Assembly (NCBI GenBank): GCA_003415625.1
Contig: PYIU01000006.1
Coordinates: forward strand, 310,001-374,000
Direction of reading: 5' to 3'
From: Aquanectria penicillioides
Lineage: Eukaryota; Ascomycota; Sordariomycetes; Hypocreales; Nectriaceae
DNA length: 64,000 nt
The notes below the pieces were generated by a model. It searched no databases. It was not told where the DNA came from and saw only the letters and a list, made by a program, of their open reading frames with translations. The first letter of the stretch is position 1. The number at the start of each line of letters is the position of its first letter. Positions 1 to 12,270 of the stretch are shown here, in pieces. The translations under genes were made by a program, and so were the position numbers.

Positions 1-3000
1 GAGGGATCAAGTGGGTTTTCCGAAGGAGGTGAGTGGGTGGGAAAGCGGGAAGGAGGGTGAGTGGTACTATGTAAGGTAGGAAGATATGGCACGTATGGGA
101 AGGGAGGAGCGAGTCAAGTCAGCTCAGCTCAGCCCAGTGTGAGGCCAAGCCCGCAGAGGCGCGTTTTTTGGTGCGTCGGGCGTCCGGGATGAGCGTGTTG
201 AGTGGGTGGATATGCGGCGGTACGTACCGCTGTCGGGTGCACTTTTTACGAGGCCCCAGCCCGACACAACTCGGAAACGGAGCACACAAAACTCGACTTT
301 ATGCAAGACCCAGGCCACTGGTCTCAATAAGTTGCCAACCACAGGGCGGCGGTGGCATGGAGCCTGAAACGTCTGTTCTGGGCTACGATATCCTGCCCTT
401 AATGAGCCGGACGAGGAAAAGGGATATTTGCACAGGTTGTCCGGAAATCAAGCAAGCTAGCGAGCTAGAGCTAGAGCTGGACCTAGTACCCAGAGACAGT
501 GCCGGTTTTAGTGGACGGCATAGGTGGGTAGCAGGTAGGTGCTCGATTATGCACTACGATTTCACATCCCGGAAAGCTACCACCAACCCAGCCAGGACAC
601 TATTCATCCATCCACACATTCATTCAATCCGTCATTGATAAAATTCATCTTGCTTGCTTCTGCTCAGTGCGCTCTCGCGCACCCCTCCAAGCCCATGTCC
701 AACCCAGGCTCTAGCGCACAATTCCCCCTCCCCCCCCCCGCGCCCAATCGTATCCTCTCAACGCGTCCAGCCGTGTCACTGCATCTCTAGCGGGGAATCT
801 CTTTTTCGAGATGGAGCTCCGGATGCCAGAAGAGACGTCCCCCTCGATGCAGCCAAACGCTGGCCGCCACTGACTGGTTGGACGGGGCTTGCGTAGCAGG
901 ATCCCGTCGGAGGTGCATGTGGAACGATGAGCGCAGGTGCAGACGCAGCCAGCCAATGGACGCGTCGCTCAACGGGGGGACGGGCGCCAATGCAAGGGAG
1001 TGGGAGGTTAGAAAGTGAGAGAGGTTAGAGTGAGGAGGGGAGAGCGGAGAGCGGAGACGTCCCAACGAGAGACGAGTTTCGACGGATGGGCTCCGTGCAA
1101 GACGTCGTCGTCCGGTTCCGAACAGGATTGCGAGATGAATTGATGCAATACGCCCAGACCTAGATCCGTTTCGGCTGAGCACCATTGACGCGTTTATAGC
1201 CTTGATGCGCCCACCGATATTGCACGGTGGAGCAGCACTACGGACGCGTACAGGGCACCCGCGACTTGTGCACTGGCCGGAAGCCTTATGCTTTTAGTGC
1301 TGAGCCCTGCTGAAGTCCACTGCAGAGTCGGGCTGCGGCCGCTGAAACATGCCGCACTGTAGTGCTACCATCACCACCACTTCCTTCGCTCGCCACTGTC
1401 TAGGTAGGTAGGTATTTCCTGCAAGCCCGCCGCCAGGTCATGCTAGATATTCAGAGGCTTTCAATCTTCAAACTGTTGAGTCCCATTACTTCGTCAGGGG
1501 AAATGAAGCAAGTATTGAAAACCCGATTCCCATGGCACTCCTTTCCGCCAAACCCCCTATCATTAAAAAAAACATCAATATTCGCCATTCCTCGAAACTC
1601 GGCTATTCCCTGGCCCCGTCCCACAAATCCTACAACGGCCGTATGAGTTAGAAATGAAAATGGAAGCGGGCGAGACAAGAAAAGTAAAAACCCCTTTACG
1701 CGTGCAAGCCCGGCCCCGCGACTGTCTCACTCTCGGTGTCTCCCCACTTCCGGCCGCAGGGTCATCCCCGGCCATGAGCCATGGCATCCACGCCGGGTCG
1801 CGTTCGATGCGGCCATGTCCAAGACCCTCCCTTTTCCCTTTTCTGCCTCTTTTTATTCGTAAATGTGCAAGAGCAAACTGACGGTGATTCGGCTCGCACT
1901 GCCCCCCCAAATCCCAATTGGCCCTTTGACCAAGTTTTCGCTTGGCCATGTCGCCACAGGCCTCATGAATGGGCTGGCCGGCCACGGCCCCGGCGGTCAT
2001 CTGTTCTTGTCTCTGGCCATATCTCGCGGCCAAGCGCAAACTGCGTCTCGAGACTACAGCGGAGCCAACTCCTCCTTGCTGCATCGCCGACGCCCGGGGC
2101 TGGCTGGCAAATATTAATAAAGGCCTGGCCATCCGCGTTCCCATCTGCAGTTGGTTTGCCCGTCGCGTAGTCGACGTGAGCGTGAGCGTGGCCGTGGTCG
2201 TGATCGTGTGCGTGTCGTGACCATCCATCCATCTCATCCCCGTCGTCCATTTCCCGACACCCTCGCCAACGCCGGTAATGCAGGGGCTCGATAGCCTTCA
2301 ACTATTAATCTTCCATCCCAATCCTCCCATAGCCTCATTGATCCCCTTGGAAGTCAACTGGCCTTTCGGCGACCAACTGGAAAAGGCAAGCGAGAAGAAG
2401 CAAGAGCCCAGAGTGTTGGCTCGGCGCGTCGCTGTTGCTGCATTCCCTGCGCTGAGACCCTCCGTCGTTGGAGGTTGACATCGGCCGCATTCGACTCCGA
2501 TACACCGACCCTCGCTCGGGCTACATACGGGACCCCCAGACATGGAAAGAAAATCCCCAGCCACTCGATTTTTATCTGCATCTCTTAATCCAAGACACAT
2601 CAGATGGTCGGCCGGCGTCATCTGGATCCCCTAATGCGAGCATGAGCGCCCAATGAGTGCGAATCGGGTCAAGGCTCCGCGGGCTCTTGAGCTAGCATTG
2701 GCCATCGAGCATTTCGCCTCTTCATGTACATACACAACCGGTTCTTCCTGTTGCTTAGTGAGCCCATCCGGTGGCTGGTTCTTGTGCTGCAACCAGAATC
2801 AAGCGATTCATGAAACCGGTTCCTTCATGCCCGCTGCGTTGCAAGCCAAGCTGTCCCAAGAAATCAGACGTTGCTTGTCCAACCATTTGACCCGTGACCA
2901 ATGGTCCTGCAACAAGACACTAGCAAGCGTTTATCACACAGCTCATCAGGCATTTTACCAGGCAATGCAGCTATCTTGGGGCTATGGAAATAATGAACTT

Positions 3001-3151
3001 AGTCTATTGCAGCTTGTCTGCTGTGTGCTATTAATCAATACTGGATGTGCGCGCGTGTGTTCCCAAGGTCTACTCCACCGACTTTCCCAACTTTAGCCAC
3101 TTCACCGTTCTCCTCTCCTTTTGATAGACTCCCCTGCGGTCTCCTCCCATC
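1..3151. other. gene-poor region, no supported gene
   Basis: Several open frames of 60-220 codons occur on both strands, but they overlap one another, have skewed composition and show no motif I recognise. The longest, on the minus strand near 1575-2237, is Arg/Gly-rich and lies opposite other open frames. A plus-strand frame at 2653-3096 has 147 codons and no domain I know. I see no tRNA, no mobile-element ends and no long repeats. It probably holds untranslated regions and promoter sequence. Confidence 0.5.
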
Positions 3152-3568
3152 TCATTTGTCATCTCGAAGTCTGTGCGGTTTGGGAGGTGCAGCCTTGGCC
3201 AAAGTTGGTTGATCCTCGTCAAGTGAGTGCAGAGTTCCGCCTCGCTTGGTTGGCGGTGTTACGACATCGTCATGCAACTCGTGCAGAGTTGTTGGCCTAG
3301 ACCCGAGTATAGCTTGATCTTGGTTGATATCATGCTTCGCAGATTGGTGTGATGGTCCCTTGGGGCCTGTCAAGGGTTCTGGCCGGTCTAGTTCGATTGA
3401 GTGGCCCTTTGCGACGCCAACATCCTGTGTGATTGTGGCATCAAGCCCAAGCTCGTGGGAGGTGTTAATCACAGGGGGGTAAGCTAACGCAGTTATGTCT
3501 TCTTCGAGATGATGAGATGCGTTTTTGGTGGGAACAGTGGCCGTCTCCTGATCTTGGTCAAGATGATG
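3152..3568 (-). repeat. eight degenerate ~18-residue protein repeats, motif H-x-[L/I]-x-x-D
   Basis: Within the PLAC8-protein tail the six-residue motif occurs as HHLDQD, HHLEED, HELGLD, HSIELD, HDINQD, HELHDD, HSLDED and HRLRDD. The first His positions are about 231, 249, 268, 286, 309, 326, 344 and 362 of 368, so the spacings are 18, 19, 18, 23, 17, 18 and 18. All eight copies keep His, the hydrophobic residue and the final Asp. Between motifs there is often a Thr followed by Pro and Lys. The DNA is diverged enough that no nucleotide repeat is obvious. Confidence 0.8.
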
Positions 3569-4320
3569 AGTCTGAGTCTTTGTAAACGGTATGCTGGACT
3601 GGATCTGGAGATCAGCAGAACCCGAGGGTCTTCGGGTTCGTTGGTCTGAGTGAGAACGACTTCGTGATGAAGGTTCAGCCGTTGATGTTTCACAGCTTCC
3701 TTCTGGGATCGATGAGAGCACATGCCCGTCTCCATCCACGTCAGCAGCCTCAGGAGTTACCGCCGGGCTCTGTGAGGTAGATGACCAAGGAGCAGGGCTT
3801 TCCATCGGAGGTGGAGGTCGATACTGTTCGGTGATAGAACTCTCATGATCAATTGGATCTTTGGCACGACGATAATGTCTCTCCCGAAGCATGATTTCGT
3901 TTTCATTGCGTACAAGTGTCAAACATGGGCAAAAGCAACCTTGAGCCCAATCCTTGACATCGGTGCCATCGATGTCGTAAAAGGATCGAACGGTGTTTTG
4001 GAGCTTCGCGAGAAGACAACCATAGACTGAGACAAGTATGTCAGGGAATCGAGTACAGGATCATAGCACACATATGCGGTTAACTCACAAGGGAGACAGG
4101 CGGCAAACTGCACGCAGTCGGGTGTGAAGAAGCCATCGTCGGGGATGTTGGTGGCATCACGCCCGCCAAGGGCCGCCCTGAGGCGTCGAGAGGTTCGGGA
4201 ATAGACACCGCACGGCCAGCAAACGACTTCACACACCGAAGCATCCAAGGACTCACAAGGAGTATCATCGCTGTGCCACTGCCACTGGCGTTTGCGTTCT
4301 TGGGCTGATTGTTTCTCCAT
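3152..4320 (-). CDS. PLAC8-family cysteine-rich membrane protein with repetitive acidic C-terminal tail
   Basis: Two exons, 4320-4089 and 4026-3152, are joined across a 62-bp intron (donor GTGAGT at 4088, acceptor CAG at 4027) and give 368 codons. The N-terminal third is a PLAC8 (Cys-rich) domain. It has a WPCGVYSR block, then AACLPFYGCLLAKLQNT across the splice site, then KDWAQGCFCPCLTL with the family's typical CFCPC core near residue 107. In known PLAC8 proteins these Cys-rich hydrophobic segments insert in membranes and are linked to metal transport or cell-size control; the role here is unknown. From about residue 120 the protein is Ser/Pro/acidic and looks disordered. Its last 140 residues carry eight regularly spaced H-x-[L/I]-x-x-D motifs, listed separately. 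The ATG at 4320 was chosen because it directly precedes the conserved Cys block; an in-frame ATG at 4434 would add 38 residues of poor quality. Confidence 0.8.
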
Positions 4321-7300
4321 CCTCGCAGAAGGTCTCGGAGTCCAAAAGGGAGCGGTTCGACGGTGGTACCAAGTGAGAGGGTTGCGGAGATGGCGAACCC
4401 TAGTGTCACGAGTCCAATGAAGCTGGAGAGCCATACTCGACTGGGCTGGACGCGGACGCGGACGAGAAATGCTTGTCGTGATGGGAAAAGAGGTGACCCT
4501 GAAAAGAATGAGAGCAAAAAGCCAAGCTAACTAGCAGGCTCATGGACTAAGATGAAGCAAGTAAGGGTGAAATGAAGCCCTGTATGAAGGATAGAATATG
4601 ATGAGGAGAGACAAGAGAGAAGCATGAAGGCGAACAGATGGGGGACCCAGATGGCCACATCAACAGAGCACTGTTGGGAGTAGAACGAGAAGGAAGTCAC
4701 GACTGGTGTAGATGACATGTCAACGGAAGAGGGAGTGTGACAATGACGTATTACTGGAGACTCGGCATTTCTGAGAGTGAGAGAGAAAGGAAGGAAGGGA
4801 TAGCCAAGGGGAACATTTTCATCGTCAAGCACCTTGCACTTGGTGTTCACTGCTGCGCGAAGCCTAAAGATGTGACTTGATTAGAGCAACTCCTCTTCCT
4901 CCTCTCCCTCGCCTTGCCGCATCACATATTGCTCAATTCGGTGCCTCGGATGAATCACAAACTACTCATTCCCTTACGACTGATTACGAGACTCGTCAAC
5001 CATGGTGATTGAAAACATCCAGATTAGGAAAGCGACGATGACTAAGGGAGGTTTGCGGGCCAACCTCGGAAGGGCATTTGTGTCAACTGCTCCTATCACC
5101 ACTACGGGGGCGCTCTCTCGAAATGGTGAGTGAACAAATGATGAAACAATCTTCTTGATCCGTACTTCTTTACACATGTGTTGCACCATCCTGGTTGGGA
5201 TCTCGGTTAGGCATCTGCTTCGCTCTGCATCAGACGCTTATACCACCTACCTAGATAGGCAAGTGACGTCCTGGGTCTTGATCTTGATATTTAATGCCAG
5301 GATGAACGGCGCGCAAACAAGGGCACCGCTAACATGGAGGAGGATGCCATGGCCGGCCAAGGCAGCTGGCTCGTCGGGTGACGAATGTGGCTGTGGGCGA
5401 AACGGTTTATCGGGACGAGATGCAGGAATATGCGGCACAGGTTCACAGGTTGACAGATGGAGATACTAGCAGGAACACGAACGGGCGGCCGGTCCCAATT
5501 GCAGCAAGCCGGGTGACAGGCTGAATGTGCGTTTACGAATCTAATTCAGGTGCAAGAAGCAAGAGCTGAGAGGCGGGATTTATGGCGGAGATTCCGAGAC
5601 AGGTGGACGGTGGGCTTGCGTAATGTCTCTGATTCCTGTTTCGGTGTCTTGTCTTGGACATAGAGCAAGAGGCCTTGGCGGTGGCGGGAACCGACTGCGG
5701 CTGGTCAGACACTATCACTGTCAGAAACTGATCAGGCTGAGTGCCAAGTGTGGCCCATCCATCACATGTGAATTGAGATGGAGCCCCAAGCTGAGGCCTG
5801 GATGTGCGAATTTGCATCATGGGCTCGCGGGCCTTGGAGTGAGGGACAGCTAATGGTTAATAAGAGAGCGGAGAGCAGACGAATCTGGAGCGAGAGTCGA
5901 GGGTCTAGATTTCGGCGTCCCCTCTTCCCCTCTTCCCCGCAGTCATTCAGCCAGAAGTGAGCGAGAGTGGGAAAGAGAGCCAGCACTCAGGCAAAGGCGC
6001 AGTCCACGTTGGGTTTGCGAACGCTGAGGGCTAAAGATGGGTTGGGTTAGCTGCCGCTGCGCCACCAGAGAGGTGCTGAGAGGCACTGAAGCGAGCGCCT
6101 GTGTTTGGCCGAGCAAATCGCAAATCGGAGTCTAGACTGGATAGATGGGGGGACGGGGACGGGGCAGACCAGGGGGGGAACCCAGCGAGCGAGAGAAGCT
6201 CACAGTGAATGCAACCCTAATGCAAGTGCTGCTGGGGACCTTGCATTAGTGAGGGCCGCCACGTTCTAGACCATCACTGCGTCCAGTCGCCATCGCCGAT
6301 GGAGGCAGAGAGGCCAGAACCACATACGGATACTGTAGTATCGCTGTGACGAGAATGTGCCGCGGAAGATGCCGCTCCTCGGCGAACTTAGGCTTTTGCT
6401 TGCCGAGCTACAATACGTTTTGCACCACGCAATACACACATCAGGACATGACCAAAAAAAAAAAAAACCCCGTCCATCGAATTGTACGGGTAGCAAGAGC
6501 GAGAAATTTTTGAATAGGCGAGGATTATCGGCGGTTCAGTCTGAGAGGCCCCCAAAATGCTTGGGCCTGTGGTTCCGTTGAAATTGCCCCAATTTCGAAC
6601 ACTGTCTCATCGAAATAGGACATGGGCCATCGACGTGATGCGTAGCACCCAAAGCCATCGTACTCCGAATACGCGGAGAAAGCGATTCCTTGGCCAACCA
6701 AATCAATGACATGGCAAAAAAAGAAAAGGGATAGGAAATACGATACTCGTACAGAGCCACCCAAGTCACCCAAGTCAATGGCGTGCATCCCCCCCTCCCC
6801 TGGTACATCTAGATATACCTGGCGCAAGATACCTAGGAGAGATGGAAGGTCACGACTTGGTGGTCCAAAGCAGTTCGTCGTTCGCCCGTATCCGCGGATG
6901 CATTCCAGGGCCTCGAAACTGGGCTTCCGCATTTCTCTCGTAGAAGGGGGGCGGCTTCCATCCATTCCGTCTCATGCCATCCCAACCAGAGGCTCTCGGC
7001 TAACCGTCCGCCATCAATGTCAAACAGCGAACGGTCGTTTCTGACACCTCGCACACGGAGCCCGCCCAAACCTTGCCAACTTACTATGTACTGCTGTGCC
7101 ATGGCACCGCGGCTCCATCACTCTCGCTGGCACCTCCGGGGAGCACGGGAGGGCGGCAAGGGAAAAGGAAAGAGAGGCTCAACACGCTGGACACGGCACG
7201 TTCTCACCCGAAACCGACGGCGGCAAGGGGATCGGGCGGACGGCGGACGGACGGTGGATCTACGGCCGTCGAACAGAGAGCGCAGAGCGGTCCATGCCAT

Positions 7301-8415
7301 GGGAGCACGTCGCACCTGGTGCTCGCGGCAGGGGATCATGGAACTGAGAAAATCGCCAATGATTTTCTTGGTTGAGTGCGAACCAAAGGAGAGCACAGGC
7401 AAACAAACATGGACTCATGCAGAAGAGCCACTGACAGGAGGACGCGAGAGAAAGCCTCTTTTCCTTGATGGTAGAGTAGCATTTCTATCCTGACCCTCGG
7501 CGGCGCCTTGGTTTTGGGACGCCACCGTATCGCTGTGGTGGTAGTTTGTGGTGATGCCATGAGGCGCCATGATATGATTTGACGAAGCCCAGTGGCAATC
7601 AACCAGACATGCCACATCTGAAAATCTTACACGTAATAGGTAATACGGGCATGTGCGAAAAAAAAAATTATCTAATACAGGCACAGTCGTAATGCAACAT
7701 GGGCTGTGGGCAGAACGGATGTGAGCAGGAAAAATAAAATAAAAAGAGGATTGCTGCCAAGACGGACCGAGCTGATCAGTCGAGTGGTGTGTAATGTTGC
7801 CTCTCTTGGCGCTCTTGGCTTCTTTGCTTCTTAGCTCCCTCTCGACAGGGCCGCTTTGACTGACCGAAGACGGACGGCCAAGAAGAGGAAACAGAGGGTC
7901 AAGACTCAAGAGGTCAACGAGGAGGACGGACCGCGTTTGTGCATCATGGGAATTTGGCACCAATGATAGACTCGCAAATGACAACTCGCTCGAAACAAAC
8001 ATGCAGTGTGAGATGCTCAGCCAGCCAGAGCCGGAAAAAGATTGGCCCCCTAAAAGGGGGAAACGCATCGCATGCAGACGGTCGGGCATGCAGCTTTCGG
8101 GTGCAACTCGAATGCGTCATGCTTTCCAGCTCGTCCCGCTCCCGGCTCTTACAGATGCGGTTTCTTGGAGGCTCGTGCTCTAGTTCCGACTCTGGACCAG
8201 CTCCATCTGCCATTGTGACCAGCAAGGCTCCACGAAATAGTCGCAGCGAGTCCATGTCGCCATCGCCAAGTGGACACTGCCCGCGGGTCATGCCATGGTC
8301 CTCTGCCATGGCATCCCCATGGCGCGCGACTCGAAACAGAGTCGAGGCCACTTCAGAGGGATCACACGGTGTCATTGCGGGCGGCAGCAGGGCAGTCACC
8401 AGTGTGCTTGTGCGC

Positions 8416-8447
8416 GAGTGTGAGTGTGAGTGTGAGTGTGAGTGTGA
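8416..8447 (+). repeat. GAGTGT hexanucleotide microsatellite
   Basis: Five perfect tandem copies of GAGTGT, flanked by related GTGTG sequence. The tract lies outside any supported gene. Confidence 0.9.
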
Positions 8448-9792
8448 CTTTGTTAGCCCACTCAGTGTAAATGGATCCCAAGTGTGCTTTTCTTTCCTTT
8501 TCCCCTTGTCGAGCTAACGATTGCATTATTGGTATTGATGTTATTATTCTCCGCGGCCAGGGACAAGCCGCCCAGGCTTATCGTTGCTTCTGGTATAATG
8601 TGCCACCAATACTACCTCTTGAGGGTCAACAGAAAAAGTATCAGGCCCCTCGTCTTTCAGGTACCAAAGTTTGAATACAGACGAGGAGCAGCGAGTCAGG
8701 GCAGCTTGACAGCGACCGTCCCAGGATGCACCGACGGTGGTGTTTGTGGTGAGTGGCGTCGCCCGCCGCGTCAGTGCATCACAGGGGAGCTAGACTGGAC
8801 AGGATGGCATCGCGCGCCTACATAGGAAAAGAAAGAAGGGGGAAAAACCCCCACTTAGACTTGAGGCATTAGGCGAATGTGTGCCAAGATGATCCAGTGT
8901 CGTTGGTCTGGAGGCTCTCACCCCGGTCCCCTCCATCCCCGAGTCCCAAAGTTAACTCCCCCTGGATCGTGCTGCTGGATGTATGTGCAAATATCTGCCT
9001 TTCCAGCCAATCCACGGATACGGATACGCCTGACATGGATTCCCCTCGCCTCAAATCGCCCCAAAAGCCGATTTGCGCTTGACCACGCTGCTTTTTACGG
9101 CCGGGGCTCTTGTCAATCTGCTACACAACCATGGAGTCGCTCCGTTGCGTTGCATCGCTCCGTCGCTCGAGCACCTTCGTATTCCATAACGCCCGTTGCT
9201 CAGTACCTACTCCGTATTCAAGATCCCATTCCATCATTCAATCATCACCACAGGTGACGACACGGGCAGGCTTGTGTCACTCCATCCCGACGCGATGCAC
9301 AACAGGTAGGGAAATAAAAAAGAACAAAAAAAAAGCCGTCGCGTTTGAGCCATCAAGCCCTCTGGCTCTACGACTATATTTCTGATCCATCCATCTCTGG
9401 TAAGGCATGGATCCAAGTCGGCCGCGTGGCCATGTAACAGTCAAAATACCCAAGCAAATGGCTTCAGGCTCTATCCTTTATCCATCGTAGCTCCCAGTTG
9501 CGCGAACCGCAAGATGCAGCGGGAAAAAAAAAAAAGGCACACACTGAAAAAGATACCCTTGACCGACTGGCACACATATCGGCCCTGCTCTCCTCTGAGC
9601 ATGAAAAAGCGATGCGATAATATAGTGGGTGGGCGACCAGGGCTGTGCTATCTCGACCATTGGGTTGGCCGGCCCTTCTTGGCGGGAGATGGGGGGAGGA
9701 AACTTGACTCGACTCGACTGGTTCCTCCGTGTAGTGTAGCCCGGCTCGAGGACCAGGCGCGCCGCACCTCCTCGTCATGGAGCTCGTGCCTG

Positions 9793-9823
<31 letters not shown>

Positions 9824-9830
9824 CAGAGAG
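9793..9830 (+). repeat. GA dinucleotide tract
   Basis: A nearly pure GA repeat interrupted by two GAC units, in a non-coding stretch. Confidence 0.9.
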
Positions 9831-10137
9831 TACGTGCGCGCATGTGTGTGTGACAGAAAATGACCATGCAGACATATCGTCCATCATTTGGCGCCAGACT
9901 CTAAAGCGGCAAAGCCGTCGTCTGGCTCCCCCCTAGCGCACCCGCTTTAGGCCCAAGCGGGAGCAATCTCCCACTGGACAGGACGAGGGGATGCTCCACC
10001 ACGAGTATCACCAAGGTGCTACTGAAAGCCACTGGGATGCCACTGGGATGCCACTGGGGAGGCAGGCCTGGTGCCGCTTCCGCAGCCGCTAACAAGCTAC
10101 TGGGGGCGAACGGACTCGGTGGGTGAGAGGGACCGCT

Positions 10138-10170
10138 GAGGAGGAGGAGGAGGAGGAGGAGGAGGAGGAG
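10138..10170 (+). repeat. GAG trinucleotide microsatellite, 11 units
   Basis: Eleven consecutive GAG units. The reverse strand would read poly-Leu, but no real gene is supported there. Confidence 0.9.
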
Positions 10171-11201
10171 CGGAAGGGAGGGGGCCCTAGAATAGCGAAG
10201 CGAAGCACTGGCCACGCTCCACTCACTGCGCGTCCGTCGAGAAGCCCTCTCTGCGTCTAGCATAGCCGGCACTGCGGTGCTCTGGTATTAGGCAAGTACC
10301 CACTGGCTAAAGGGCCTGGAGCGCTTGAACGAACGAACCGCTGCGCGAGCAACTAAGCTGAGCTAGCGCCCCTCGGGCCCTGGGCTAGGCGATCTGCTAC
10401 GGCCTGCCCAGCGTCCATCCTCACGCCCAAAAAACCATCTCCGGCAGCGTCCCAATCTTCGCTCATGGCACATGGCACATGGCACTTGGCACCTGGCGCC
10501 CGCTGGCACCTGGTCACTTCTGGTACATGCCCAATCTCAAACCACGCTCCCTGAATCTCCCTCCCATCCATTGATCCTTCTTGTACTTGGGCTCCCCCCT
10601 TCTCGCTCTCGCTCTCCTCTCGTCTCCCTCCGCGACACACCAGATCCAACTGCGATAAAGGCGTCACGTCACATCTGGCGCTCCCACCTCTCTTTTTGCG
10701 CCGCCTTCTGTTTTCTTTCCTTTTTGGCTCTGTGTTTTCTTTTGGGTGGCTTGCATATCCTGCTCTTGTCCCAGCCTGTCGACGGCTTGAAGCGAACCAA
10801 ACCGACCCATATTCGGACCCGGGCCACGCCACCCCATCCCATCCCATGCACTGAGACCCTCCAACCCAAGAGCAGCGAGACCCCAAGAAAAGGCCAAGGG
10901 AAGCCCGCCCACCGACCGATCTCCAGTCGCCAAGTCGCCAGACGCTGGAGCCCTATCCCGTCGCTGTCTGCCGCCGGCGTCGTTGCTTCTCCTGCTTCCC
11001 TCTTTTCCGGCCCCTCTGTTCTGTGTTGCAACAGCAATTACCAACAAGCACTGTTCGCTCTGTGTTCTCTGCCACACGAACAAATTACCTCGACGACCCT
11101 CGTTGCGAGACAAAGAGGAAAAGCAACAAACAGCGTAAAAGAGAAACCGCAAAATCCCAACGAAAAAAAAGAAGGAAAAAAGAAAGAAAAAAAGGGACGC
11201 T

Positions 11202-11215
11202 CCCCCCCCCCCCCC
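11202..11215 (+). repeat. 14-base C homopolymer after an A-rich tract
   Basis: A run of 14 C follows an A/G-rich tract at about 11160-11195, in the presumed 5' leader of the gene at 11809. Run lengths like this are prone to sequencing error. Confidence 0.85.
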
Positions 11216-11331
11216 TTGATCCCTTGAGAGATCCAGCAACACCAACAGCATATCCTTCAGTTCGGTCGTGCCACATCGCACTGAACCCTGTGTTTGCCAC
11301 CCTGGGCAAGCCAGATTTGCACACAGCAGAG

Positions 11332-11590
11332 GTACGTACGTCAAATCCCCATTGCTGCGCATTGCATTGTATTCCTACCTCGCCTGGGCCCTGGTGGCAC
11401 CTGGTCCCACACCTGGGCCCATCCAAGCAGCCCATGCCGCATGCTCCATGCTCGGCGCCCCATGCTCGGTGCCCCAATGCATCCACCCTCGCTCCTCAGG
11501 GTCCCCCCAGCCTTCATCCTCTTTTACCATTCATAGTCTCCTCGATCGACATCCTTCCGTCTGCTAACCCTTCCTCTTCTCCTCGTGCAG
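11332..11590 (+). other. probable intron in the 5' untranslated leader
   Basis: A strong donor (GTACGT at 11332), a perfect branch site (TGCTAAC at 11562-11568), a pyrimidine tract and a CAG acceptor ending at 11590 define a 259-bp intron. It lies 218 bases before the start codon of the membrane-protein gene at 11809. At this size it is longer than most coding introns in the window, which is common for leader introns. Confidence 0.65.
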
Positions 11591-11808
11591 ATATCCAAGA
11601 TCAATACATTCTTGATTCTCGCCCAATCACCCCTAAATCACCCTTCACCCTCCTCCCCCTTTCTTCTTCTTCTACTTCTTCCTCATCCCTTGCTCTCTCC
11701 CTCCATACAACTCGGCCACCGTCTTCGTCTCGTCGTCCTCTCCCCTTCATCGACATTGACGCCTCCATCCTCCCACAACCAAACCATCCACAACCGCATC
11801 TCGCCGCG

Positions 11809-12270
11809 ATGCCCTCGAATTACGAGAAACTCAGCCGCCCAACGGGCCCGAGCATTGACACCCTAGCCATCCCCGAAAAGGCTGCTCTCTCAGTCACTCC
11901 CACCCTCACCACTCCTCGCATCAGCATCTCGACGCCCAACTCCGACAGGGGGAACCCCTTTGACACCGACATCGAGGCCATGGTCCCCACCAAGACGGCT
12001 GACACCTACTCCAACTCCAACAAGATCACCAACCAGGTCAGCAAGAGCGAATGCCAGGTCTGGCCCGGCAAAGCCGACTGGAAGCAAAAGGCCAAGCAAG
12101 CCAAGAGGAAGCGCGGATGCACATGCATGGCCCACCTCAGCCGCCGAAACCGTATCATCGTCAAGGTCCTCCTCGTTTTCCTCGTCGTCGGCATCGCCGT
12201 CGGTATTGGCTTCGGCGTCAGCAAGCCCCTGGGCGCTCACATCTGGGGCGACAGCAAGAACCAAAGCTAA
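11809..12270 (+). CDS. small tail-anchored-like membrane protein, conserved-looking hypothetical
   Basis: A single exon of 153 codons. The start has a good context (CGCCGCGATGCC). The N-terminal half is polar, Ser/Thr/Pro-rich and includes a GNPFDTDIEAM block. A Trp/Lys segment (residues about 83-101) and a Cys pair (GCTCM, about 103-107) come before one strongly hydrophobic segment at about residues 116-138 (VKVLLVFLVVGIAVGIGFGV), which leaves only about 15 residues at the C-terminus. This fits a single-pass protein with most of the chain on one side, close to a tail anchor. I recognise no enzymatic domain. The open frame extends upstream to about 11023, but that part is CT-rich leader, contains the proposed leader intron and has no coding character. 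Confidence 0.7.
   Translation: MPSNYEKLSRPTGPSIDTLAIPEKAALSVTPTLTTPRISISTPNSDRGNPFDTDIEAMVPTKTADTYSNSNKITNQVSKSECQVWPGKADWKQKAKQAKRKRGCTCMAHLSRRNRIIVKVLLVFLVVGIAVGIGFGVSKPLGAHIWGDSKNQS

Larger units (their letters stand above)
4321..11331. other. 7-kb gene-poor region with simple repeats
   Basis: No open frame here has a recognisable domain or a convincing exon chain. Frames are short, overlapping and low in complexity. The region holds several simple repeats, listed separately, and from about 10.5 kb becomes a pyrimidine-rich stretch that is probably the promoter and 5' leader of the plus-strand gene starting at 11809. I see no tRNA and no transposon termini. Confidence 0.45.

Noticed and set aside
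2653..3096. 147-codon plus-strand open frame
   Set aside because: No signal peptide, domain or splice partner; length can arise by chance in GC-rich DNA.
11023..11808. In-frame upstream extension of the membrane-protein gene (about 260 codons)
   Set aside because: Composition is CT-rich leader, a well-formed intron lies inside, and the residues are low-complexity; the ATG at 11809 has better context.
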